Part shown: positions 14,742 through 21,667 of the stretch, one piece after another
Position numbering within the stretch: the first letter of the stretch is position 1
Layout of the letters: each line of letters begins with the position of its first letter
Assembly (NCBI GenBank): GCA_007122505.1
Contig: SKTQ01000216.1
Span: forward strand, 1-22,007
DNA: 22,007 nt
Direction of reading: 5' to 3'
Origin: Bacteroidales bacterium
GTDB taxonomy: Bacteria > Bacteroidota > Bacteroidia > Bacteroidales > UBA7960
Position numbers and translations under genes: made by a program
Notes under the pieces: model-generated
Database searches by the model: none
What the model saw: the letters and a program-made list of their open reading frames with translations, nothing else
Told to the model about the DNA's origin: nothing

Positions 14742-16256
14742 TTATTTTTTCAAGTATCCAAGAATATCATCCACGTATTTACGGTTGTTGTATAGGCGAG
14801 GCACTTTGTTTTGTCCGCCTATTTTCCCTCTCGACTTCATCCATTGGAAAAAAGTTCCTTTGGGAACACAGGTAACTTTTGGTTTTTTCAGCATCAGGTC
14901 GTGGCTGCGTTTGGCCTCATAGTCAGAATTCAGCATCTTGACCTGATCATCCAGTACCTGGATAAACCGGTGAATGTCATTGGGTTCTTTTTCAAATTCG
15001 ATGATGTATTGGTGTGCGGCTGACTGCTGATCATTGAGGTAAATGGGGGCAGCGGTATATTCGCTGATCACCGCCCCTGTTTCGCGGCTCGCTTCCTGGA
15101 GAGCTGTATCGGTATTGTCAACAATCACTTCTTCGCCAAAGGCGTTGATGAAATTTTTTGTGCGTCCGGAAATGCGTATTCTATATGGTTTTACACTGGT
15201 AAACCGGATGGTATCTCCTATCATATAACGCCACAATCCGGCATTGGTGGTGATAACCATGGCATAATTGGTTTCGGTGTCAACTTCTGAAAGGGGTAAG
15301 GCCTTCTGTTCCGGCTGACCATAGGCATCCATGGGAATAAACTCATAGAAAATTCCGTAATCGAGCATGAGCAGCATGTCGTTGGCATTCGGGCGGTCCT
15401 GTATGCCAAAGAAGCCTTCGGATGCATTGTAGGTTTCAAGATAGTGCATTTCCGGGCTTGGGATCAACCGCTCAAATTGTTCGCGATATGGCCCGAAGCT
15501 GACACCACCGTGTATGAACAGTTCCAGATTGGGCCAGACTTCCAGAATATTGTTCCGCCCGGTGATCTCAAGGATGCGTTTGAGCAATATAAGGTTCCAT
15601 GAAGGTACGCCGCTGATATTCGTAACGTTTTGACTGTAAGTGTCATGCGCCACTTTGTCAAGTTTTTCCTCCCAGTCGTCAAGCAATGCCAGCGACAGAT
15701 CCGGTATCCGGAAAAGTTGAGATACAAAAGGAGCATTTTGTAACAAAACAGCCGAAAGGTCACCGAAAAACGCCCGTTGGTTAAATTCACTCACCTTGTG
15801 ACTTCCCCCCATGATCAGTCCTTTTCCATCAAAGATCCTGCTTTCCGGATGGTTGTGGCAATAAATGGTAAGTACGTCCCTTCCGGCCTTGTAATGACAT
15901 TCTGCCAGCGATTCGCTGCTAATGGGAATAAACTTGCTCCGGTCGCTTGTGGTGCCCGATGATTTGGCAAACCATTGTATTTCGCCTGGCCACAAAATCC
16001 GTTGTTCCCCTCTAAGCAGACGGTCAATGAATGGCTTTATCTCATCATAATCCTGCAAGGGTACCCTCTCCGCGTATGTTTCATACCTGTCAATGTCGTT
16101 GTATGCATACTTTTTCCCCCATTCCGTGTTTCGGGCGGCATGAATCAGTTGCCTGAGTGTGCGGTTCTGTACTTCCTCAGGATTAGCCATAAAATGCGCT
16201 ATACCGGCATGTCTGCTTCTGAAGTACCAGGAAATTGCTTTGTTTACAAAAGACAT
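14742..16256 (-). CDS. GH3 auxin-responsive-promoter family protein (putative acyl-adenylating enzyme)
   Basis: A 504-residue member of the GH3 family, part of the ANL adenylate-forming superfamily. In plants these conjugate amino acids to jasmonate or auxin; the bacterial substrate is unknown. The ATP-binding loop is AKSSGTTSDRSKFIP (about 97-111), with YLETYNASEGFFGIQ and YMIGDTIRFTS as later nucleotide-binding blocks, and ISGRTKNFINAFGEEV in the hinge/C-lobe. The frame opens at 16286, but ATG 16256 is preferred. Bacteroidota homologues start about 20 residues before the HFMANPEEVQ segment, and a TAnnTTTG promoter box (16284-16291) overlaps the upstream ATG. The C-terminal RGKIGGQNKVPRL is conserved. 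Function is inferred only at the level of acyl activation. Confidence 0.88.
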   Translation of the reverse strand: MSFVNKAISWYFRSRHAGIAHFMANPEEVQNRTLRQLIHAARNTEWGKKYAYNDIDRYETYAERVPLQDYDEIKPFIDRLLRGEQRILWPGEIQWFAKSSGTTSDRSKFIPISSESLAECHYKAGRDVLTIYCHNHPESRIFDGKGLIMGGSHKVSEFNQRAFFGDLSAVLLQNAPFVSQLFRIPDLSLALLDDWEEKLDKVAHDTYSQNVTNISGVPSWNLILLKRILEITGRNNILEVWPNLELFIHGGVSFGPYREQFERLIPSPEMHYLETYNASEGFFGIQDRPNANDMLLMLDYGIFYEFIPMDAYGQPEQKALPLSEVDTETNYAMVITTNAGLWRYMIGDTIRFTSVKPYRIRISGRTKNFINAFGEEVIVDNTDTALQEASRETGAVISEYTAAPIYLNDQQSAAHQYIIEFEKEPNDIHRFIQVLDDQVKMLNSDYEAKRSHDLMLKKPKVTCVPKGTFFQWMKSRGKIGGQNKVPRLYNNRKYVDDILGYLKK

Positions 16257-16283
16257 TGCAGCTGTTTTCGGCAAAATATCAGG

Positions 16284-16313
16284 CAAATTTAATCAATTTG
16301 ACACATTGCAGAA
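16284..16313 (-). promoter_or_regulatory. Candidate promoter for the GH3 gene
   Basis: On the minus strand TTC (16313-16311, one mismatch to TTG) is followed after 19 bp by TAAATTTG (16291-16284), a full match to TAnnTTTG. The predicted transcript starts near 16277, about 20 nt before the chosen ATG at 16256, which rules against the ATG at 16286. Confidence 0.45.
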
Positions 16314-16378
16314 CATGTTTTTTCGTTTCTCTAATTGCAATGGCGTTTCATTAAGATGAAGATCTGGCTGAAAAGTTT

Positions 16379-16386
16379 TAATTTTG
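16379..16386 (+). promoter_or_regulatory. Candidate -7 element for the histidine-kinase operon
   Basis: TAATTTTG matches TAnnTTTG, 45 bp upstream of the TTG start codon at 16431. No TTG is seen at the expected -33 spacing, so support is partial. Confidence 0.33.
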
Positions 16387-16430
16387 GCAAAGAAATGGTT
16401 GGCAATTAAACGTTTTAAAATCAATATTAT

Positions 16431-17963
16431 TTGGGAATTCTTGGAAAAATAACAGGACTGAAAATCTATTCAAAAAAGCAGCAGTGGAAACTCTACCTGC
16501 TTGGCTTTGCGGCTATCATCGTGCTGGCCTCCCTCTATTATACCGACATCATGGTGCGAAAAATTGCGCGTGATGAGCGGCAGCGTGTGGAGTTGTGGGC
16601 CGATGCCATCAGGAAAAGAGAAATGCTGTTGCTGGACAGTGAGCGCTTGTTTTCTGCCATTCAGAATGAAGAAGCCAAACGACGGGAATTGTTAAAACAG
16701 GTTTACGGACGGATAAACCGGGATGAACTTGACCGGGACGCCCTGACATTTTATGCCAATATCCTTCAGAGCAACACCACCATTCCGCTGGTTTTAACGG
16801 ATGAAGAAGGCAATATTGAGTCAACGAGCAACCTGGATGAGCGATACAGGGGGTATAGCAGGCTTACCGGTGAACTGGCCGAAAAGTTTTCGGAATATCC
16901 GCCGCTGACATTCTCCATTTTTGACGGTGGCGTGAGGTTTATTTACTACCAGGATTCGCGTGTATATACCGAACTGCGTGAGGTAATGGATGACCTGATA
17001 GATACATTTATATCTGATCTGGTCATCAATTCGGCCAACGTACCGGTAATTGTTGTTGACAGCCGGCACACCGAACTGATAGCACATGGTAACATTCAGG
17101 GGGTAGATTTTGATGATGAATCACAGACTCGGGAGCTGATAAGGTCTATGTCTGGGAAAAACCGTTATGTGTCGGTTAGCTTACCCACATATGGCCAATG
17201 CTATGTATATTATACCAACTCTTTTTTACTGACACAGTTAAGGTATTATCCCCTGGGGCAGTTTTTGGCTATTGGATTATTTTTATTTGTATCCTATTTG
17301 CTTTTTAGTATGGCTCGCAATGCAGAGCAAAACCAGGTTTGGGTTGGCATGTCGAAAGAAACAGCTCACCAGCTTGGCACACCTCTTTCGTCTCTGATGG
17401 CCTGGCTGGAGATATTAAAGATGAAAGGAGTTGACGATGAAACCATCATGGAGATCACGAAGGATGTCAAGCGATTGGAAAATATAACCGAACGTTTTTC
17501 GAAGATTGGGGCCCCGCCGCAACTCCTGGAGATGAACATTACAGACTCTGTCAACGAGGTTGTCGAGTATATGAAAAAGCGTACTTCGCGTAAGGTTTCA
17601 TTTAAGGTAGCTGCCGAAAGGGAGGAGATCATCGTACCGCATAATCCCCATTTGTTTGGCTGGGTAATCGAAAACCTCATTAAAAATGCCATTGACGCCA
17701 TGCAGGGTTCCGGCAGCATATACATCACCATAGAAAACCAGGGCCAGAATGCCGTTATTGATATTTCCGATGATGGCAAAGGCATTCATCCGTCAAAGCA
17801 CAAACGGATTTTCAGCCCGGGCTACACGAGTAAAAAGGCAGGTTGGGGCCTTGGGTTGTCGCTGAGCAAGCGGATCGTGGAAACCTACCATGGTGGACGT
17901 TTGTTCGTTAAACAATCAGCACCCAACAATGGCACAACATTTCGAATTATCCTGAAAAAATAA
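16431..17963 (+). CDS. Membrane sensor histidine kinase, orphan, TTG start
   Basis: A 510-residue kinase. Two membrane helices (about 20-38 and 275-296) bracket an extracytoplasmic sensor region of about 235 residues that I do not recognise. The dimerisation/phosphoacceptor region reads KETAHQLGTPLSSLMAWLEI, with H313 as the acceptor. The ATPase domain has the N box ENLIKNAIDAM (414-424), G1 box DISDDGKGI (444-452), F box RIFSPGYTSKK and G2 box GWGLGLSLSKRIV (471-483). No HAMP domain is clear between TM2 and the H box. The start codon is TTG at 16431: an in-frame stop lies 15 bp upstream, and the first in-frame ATG falls after the first membrane helix. No response regulator is adjacent. It is the first gene of a five-gene run; the next gene begins 7 bp downstream. 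Confidence 0.9.
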   Translation: MGILGKITGLKIYSKKQQWKLYLLGFAAIIVLASLYYTDIMVRKIARDERQRVELWADAIRKREMLLLDSERLFSAIQNEEAKRRELLKQVYGRINRDELDRDALTFYANILQSNTTIPLVLTDEEGNIESTSNLDERYRGYSRLTGELAEKFSEYPPLTFSIFDGGVRFIYYQDSRVYTELREVMDDLIDTFISDLVINSANVPVIVVDSRHTELIAHGNIQGVDFDDESQTRELIRSMSGKNRYVSVSLPTYGQCYVYYTNSFLLTQLRYYPLGQFLAIGLFLFVSYLLFSMARNAEQNQVWVGMSKETAHQLGTPLSSLMAWLEILKMKGVDDETIMEITKDVKRLENITERFSKIGAPPQLLEMNITDSVNEVVEYMKKRTSRKVSFKVAAEREEIIVPHNPHLFGWVIENLIKNAIDAMQGSGSIYITIENQGQNAVIDISDDGKGIHPSKHKRIFSPGYTSKKAGWGLGLSLSKRIVETYHGGRLFVKQSAPNNGTTFRIILKK

Positions 17964-17970
17964 AAGAACA

Positions 17971-18684
17971 ATGACACGCAAATTCACATTGATCATTTTT
18001 ACTCTTTGCGGTATTTTATTACTGACAGGATTTTCCCGTATGGGAGTTGACAGGATCATGCTCAGCATGGAAAGCCAGACCCTGCAAAAGGGCAAGGCTG
18101 CCACAGTGAGGGCCGAACTTTTTTATCAATCCCTCAACGGTCGTATGGTAACCAAATTTATTCAGCCTGTCGAACAAATCATGATTACCAACAGGCTGGG
18201 AGAGCTCAGTATTTATAACTTTGATGATCATTCGGTGTATCGGCGGCAGAGCATGGAATACAGCTCAGAGAACAACCTGATATATTTTTTTCTCAACGGC
18301 AAAACACAGGATATGGGCCTGCGGGATATGGGATTTACACAGATAAGTACCGAATTCAGCGAAGGCCTGATGATCACAAAGTGGATGCCTCCCGCAGCTT
18401 TGGGGCATTTGTTTTCTCATATAGAACTGGTACATGAAGATTTTATGCCCATATATGCAGGGTATTATGATGCCGGGCAAAAACTGGTAAAAAAAGTTTA
18501 TTATTCAGATTATGAGATTTTTCCGGAAATCATTTTGCCCTTAACCATTACAGAGTTCAATTATTTGCCCGATGGTGATTCAATCATCAGCAGGGTGCGT
18601 TTTTCCGATATTCACATGAACAGGCAGGCAGTTTCTGCCTGGTTTGATTTTGAAATTCCTGATGATGCAACAATTATTGATTAA
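17971..18684 (+). CDS. Exported protein, possibly LolA-like fold
   Basis: A 237-residue protein with an N-terminal signal peptide or anchor (FTLIIFTLCGILLLTGFS, about 5-22). The rest is a series of beta-strand-like segments (ATVRAELFYQSLNGRMVTKF, QIMITNRLGELSIYNFDDHS, IYFFLNG, SRVRFSDIHMN), reminiscent of the LolA/LolB half-barrel that carries lipoproteins or other lipids in the periplasm. I see no diagnostic motif, so the fold is a guess. There is no Cys lipobox, so it is probably periplasmic or anchored. It starts 7 bp after the histidine kinase and its end overlaps the YidD gene, so it is a firm member of the operon. It might be the kinase's periplasmic partner, but nothing in the sequence proves that. 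Confidence 0.62.
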   Translation: MTRKFTLIIFTLCGILLLTGFSRMGVDRIMLSMESQTLQKGKAATVRAELFYQSLNGRMVTKFIQPVEQIMITNRLGELSIYNFDDHSVYRRQSMEYSSENNLIYFFLNGKTQDMGLRDMGFTQISTEFSEGLMITKWMPPAALGHLFSHIELVHEDFMPIYAGYYDAGQKLVKKVYYSDYEIFPEIILPLTITEFNYLPDGDSIISRVRFSDIHMNRQAVSAWFDFEIPDDATIID

Positions 18685-19144
18685 AACTTTCCTTTTTCCG
18701 GTATTGATTGTGCTTTTTATAAGCCCGTTAGCCTTTGCAGGTGGTGATAATATCTCTGAAAAGGATCTTCAGTTGCTGAGGCGCCATGCAGATCACAAAG
18801 ACACGGAACACAAGCATCATTCATCCGGTACAGAATTTTTACGGCCACAGGGTGAGAATACGTTGTCACGATTTAACCCTGTTACCTTGTCGCTCGGGGG
18901 GTTAATGTTTGTCTACCAGCGATGGATATCGCCCCAATTGCCTTCAGAATGTCTCTATCACACGTCATGTTCGGCTTTTAGCAAGAACCTGATTGTTGAG
19001 TATGGTCTGGTAAAAGGTATCCTTGCGACATCAGACCGTTTGATGCGCTGCAACAGGGTGGCTGCGCTGGATGTGCATCCCATGCATATCCATCCTGTGT
19101 CGGGAAGGGTAGATGAAGATACCGGGATATACAGGCGCCCTTAG
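18662..19144 (+). CDS. yidD: YidD-domain protein with signal peptide and His-rich linker
   Basis: A 160-residue protein (counting from ATG 18662) whose C-terminal half matches YidD, the membrane-protein insertion efficiency factor. The match runs from VYQRWISPQLPSECLYHTSC through YGLVKGILATSDRLMRC to DVHP, at about residues 84-140. Ordinary YidD is a roughly 70-100-residue cytoplasmic-face protein. This one has a clear signal peptide (about 1-26, ending PLAFA) and a His-rich linker with five His in residues 42-53. That places the domain outside the cytoplasm or tethers it to the membrane, so a function in YidC-type insertion is doubtful. The start overlaps the preceding gene by 23 bp; ATG 18665 or 18644 are alternatives. 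Confidence 0.85.
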   Translation: MMQQLLIKTFLFPVLIVLFISPLAFAGGDNISEKDLQLLRRHADHKDTEHKHHSSGTEFLRPQGENTLSRFNPVTLSLGGLMFVYQRWISPQLPSECLYHTSCSAFSKNLIVEYGLVKGILATSDRLMRCNRVAALDVHPMHIHPVSGRVDEDTGIYRRP

Positions 19145-19177
19145 TTGTGAGAAAAACCAGATATCGAATAACCACCC

Positions 19178-20161
19178 ATGAACCATCATAATCAAAGATT
19201 CAATAAAAGGATTAAGGCCGGTAAGGTTCACGCCATCACCGCCGGTGTTTTTTTATTGCTTCTTTTGATCATGCCCGGCCTTCAAGCCAGCGCTGAAGCG
19301 CCGTCATTTTTCATTGAGGCTGCTCCGGGCAAGCAAGAACCGGTTCAAAGTGATGCAGATGAAATAAACATGCGCAGGGAGATTGATTTCATATTGTATA
19401 TGATGGGCCGTGGAGATCTGGAAGAAAGCTTGTTTTTGCTTCAATCCATCCGGGGCCCCGGCATTCAATGGCAGGATTCCTTGCATTATCTTACCGGCTG
19501 GGTGCATTATTTAAGAAAGGACCTTGACACCTCTGCTGATCACCTGTTACTGGTGTCACAGGAAAGTCCGGTTTACCGGAAATCCTCCTTTTTTGGAGCA
19601 TACAACCTTGCTCATTCAGGGAAAGCATCAAAGGCTTCTTCTGTACTGTCATCTATGACAATAGAAGCAGGTACCATGCCTTATGCGCTGCGGCACCTCC
19701 AGATGTCGGGTGTTGCTTTGCTTGATCGTGATTTTGAACTTTTTGCCCGGCGGTCAGAAAATTTCTCAGGCCGTTATCATGTGATGGCGGCTGAAGAGCG
19801 CCGGATGATGCAGCATTATGAGCGTTTACGGGATATGCCCGGGCGGTCTCCCTTTGTTGGAGGTATGCTTTCGGCGGCTATTCCCGGACTGGGCAAAATA
19901 TATGCAGGAAAGACGGGTGAAGGCATTGTCGGGTTTTTATATGTTGCAGCCCTTGGGCTTACCACTTATGATTTTTACAGGGGATCAGGAGCCGGCCACC
20001 CCTTGTTTATTCTTTCGGCCAGCATAACGGGCATTTTTTATTTTGGCAATATCATGGGCAGTGCTGCTGCCGTAAGACGGTCCAACAACGAATTGAACCA
20101 TGAAATGGATCAACGGATTTTATTTGATATGCATATTCCTTTGCGCAACGCTTTCAATTAG
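19178..20161 (+). CDS. TPR-like exported protein with C-terminal TM2-like membrane module (copy 1)
   Basis: A 327-residue protein of unknown function. A signal peptide (about 17-39, GVFLLLLLIMPGLQASAEA) precedes a helical region (about 60-220) with weak TPR character, for example LYMMGRGDLEESLFLLQSI and LTGWVHYLRKDLDTSADHL. At 236-248 it has PGLGKIYAGKTGE, followed by two hydrophobic segments (about 249-264 and 275-294) and FGNIMGSAAAVRRSNNEL. The next gene repeats this C-terminal layout, so the two look like paralogues. The PGxGxxYAG turn between membrane segments recalls the TM2 domain turn. It begins 33 bp after the YidD gene and overlaps the next gene by 62 bp. Confidence 0.7.
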   Translation: MNHHNQRFNKRIKAGKVHAITAGVFLLLLLIMPGLQASAEAPSFFIEAAPGKQEPVQSDADEINMRREIDFILYMMGRGDLEESLFLLQSIRGPGIQWQDSLHYLTGWVHYLRKDLDTSADHLLLVSQESPVYRKSSFFGAYNLAHSGKASKASSVLSSMTIEAGTMPYALRHLQMSGVALLDRDFELFARRSENFSGRYHVMAAEERRMMQHYERLRDMPGRSPFVGGMLSAAIPGLGKIYAGKTGEGIVGFLYVAALGLTTYDFYRGSGAGHPLFILSASITGIFYFGNIMGSAAAVRRSNNELNHEMDQRILFDMHIPLRNAFN

Positions 20162-20990
20162 TGCCAATGAGCATGAAAGATGGTTGCAGGCCGCCGACAG
20201 TTTGTTTCGGGGCGGCAACTGGTTTGAAGCGTCCATTCTCTATGAGCGAGCCTATTACACGTCAACGGATGCTCGCGGGCGCATCGTTGCCAACCTGGCC
20301 AAAGGGGAGGCCATGAAGGAGATGGGTGAGTTTTCCAGGGCACGTCGCGACCTGCAAAGGTCAGTCACTTTTCGCGGGGATGAAAGCTTGCGAGAGGAGT
20401 TATTGTATCAGCTTGCGTTGTGTGCCTATCTGGAAGGAGATGCCGCCGGTGCCCGATCCTATTTGTTGCAGATCAAACATGGTTTTGAACAAATGCCCCG
20501 GAGCCGCACTTTTCTGCTTCAGGGACTGGTCATTATAGAAGAGGAGCGCTGGGACGATTTGAGGCCGCACCTGGAAAACTGGTTTCTTGAAACAAATGAG
20601 CCATCGGAGATGCGCGATGACTATCTGTATGCTTTTGACAACATGGTAGCCGAACTGGGGGGTATTCCTTCACCCCGTGATCCCGATCGTGCCAGGATGT
20701 GGTCCACATTTTTACCCGGGGCCGGACAGTTTTATGCAGGCTCTGCAGGTTGGGGCGTATTGAACGCTTTCTCTCAAATGGCTGCGCTCGGAGGATTTGG
20801 CCTGATGGCATGGAATGGTTATTACATAGCCGGTGTTTTTGCCGGACTTGGTCCGTTCCAATCACTATATTTCGGCGGAATACGTCAGGCAGGAACACTG
20901 GCAGAGCAAAAGAACAAAAGCCGCATGGATGAATTCCAGGCGGCTTTGAAAAGGTTTCTGCTCGATGTGGCAGCACAAAAACAGCAATGA
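20100..20990 (+). CDS. TPR-like exported protein with C-terminal TM2-like membrane module (copy 2)
   Basis: A 296-residue protein. The signal peptide is about 1-22 (FYLICIFLCATLSISA). Three or so TPR-like helical pairs run from about 24 to 130 (ADSLFRGGNWFEASILYERA, NLAKGEAMKEMGEFSRARRD, YQLALCAYLEGDAAGARSYL). A membrane module follows, with PGAGQFYAGSAGWG at 206-219, hydrophobic segments at about 220-256, and YFGGIRQAGTLAEQKNKSRM. The TPRs suggest a periplasmic protein-binding scaffold anchored by the C-terminal hairpin. The ATG at 20100 is kept despite a 62-bp overlap with copy 1, because it supplies the only complete signal peptide. It ends 4 bp from the converging TM2 gene. Function unknown. 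Confidence 0.72.
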   Translation: MKWINGFYLICIFLCATLSISANEHERWLQAADSLFRGGNWFEASILYERAYYTSTDARGRIVANLAKGEAMKEMGEFSRARRDLQRSVTFRGDESLREELLYQLALCAYLEGDAAGARSYLLQIKHGFEQMPRSRTFLLQGLVIIEEERWDDLRPHLENWFLETNEPSEMRDDYLYAFDNMVAELGGIPSPRDPDRARMWSTFLPGAGQFYAGSAGWGVLNAFSQMAALGGFGLMAWNGYYIAGVFAGLGPFQSLYFGGIRQAGTLAEQKNKSRMDEFQAALKRFLLDVAAQKQQ

Positions 20991-20994
20991 TGCA

Positions 20995-21402
20995 CTACCA
21001 CATAAAGAAGCTTGGGTTGTCAATGTATTTTGAAATGTCATTGTTCACCAGGCCGATCAGAAGAACCACCCAGTCAACAAATGCAACAATTCCACATCCG
21101 CCCAAAGTCAAAATGTAAGCAATGATTACACCTGTTGATGTGCCCAGGTATGCCCTGTGGATACCCAACGGACCAACAAACCATGCAAGAATGAATGCAA
21201 TTGCGGCATCTGGCTCCGAAACTACTGCTGCAGAAGTGCCGGCCAATGGCGCCATGGTGTTCATAGCGAACATATCAACCTGCTCAGCCTGCTCAAACAT
21301 CTGGTCGATGGCAGAATGGTCGAGATAGTAGCTGCTTACATTCGCCTGTACGACAAATGCACCCAAAAGCATAATTAGCGTCGATAGTAATACTTTTTTC
21401 AT
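20995..21402 (-). CDS. TM2-domain membrane protein
   Basis: A 135-residue protein starting at ATG 21402 (MKKVLLSTLIMLLGAFVVQA is a signal peptide of about 20 residues). After a short linker it carries a TM2 domain at about 66-118. The first helix is AIAFILAWFVG, the conserved turn is GPLGIHRAYLGTSTG, and the second helix is VDWVVLLIGLV. TM2 domains are two-helix membrane modules of unknown biochemical function in bacteria. An in-frame ATG at 21447 is rejected because it lies 2 bp from a near-perfect promoter -7 box and family members begin at a signal peptide. It converges on the TPR-like gene with 4 bp between stops. Confidence 0.88.
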   Translation of the reverse strand: MKKVLLSTLIMLLGAFVVQANVSSYYLDHSAIDQMFEQAEQVDMFAMNTMAPLAGTSAAVVSEPDAAIAFILAWFVGPLGIHRAYLGTSTGVIIAYILTLGGCGIVAFVDWVVLLIGLVNNDISKYIDNPSFFMW

Positions 21403-21448
21403 AGATAATAACTTTTTTAGAATTACTGAATAGGTTTTTACAGTCACA

Positions 21449-21479
21449 CAAATTTATAACATAAATTGTAAATTCCAAA
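21449..21479 (-). promoter_or_regulatory. Bacteroidota promoter of the TM2 gene
   Basis: On the minus strand TTTG (21479-21476) is followed after exactly 19 bp by TAAATTTG (21456-21449). Both elements match the Bacteroidota consensus TTTG / TAnnTTTG. The predicted transcript starts near 21443, giving a leader of about 40 nt to the ATG at 21402. This is the best promoter match in the window. Confidence 0.68.
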
Positions 21480-21667
21480 TTTTATTGGATATTCAGGCAA
21501 AAATTTGGTCGGGTTTTTACAAAAGAAAAAAACGCGAAGATTTACTCAATATCTGTTTATCTGCCGGTTGCTCATCTGTTTTTGATAAAAAAGTACTGTT
21601 TTCATTAATAAAATATTTATTTTTACCGTAAAGATGTTTTTGAATAGCGGGCAGGTTATGGCTTGCA
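21457..21667. other. AT-rich spacer upstream of the GH16-like gene
   Basis: Roughly 210 bp, rich in A/T runs. Apart from the upstream part of the TM2 promoter at its left edge, no gene, stem-loop or repeat was recognised. A promoter for the GH16-like gene is expected here, but no full TAnnTTTG match with a -33 partner was found. Confidence 0.35.

Noticed and set aside
17366..17785. 139-codon minus-strand frame
   Set aside because: Antisense to the kinase H box and ATPase domain.
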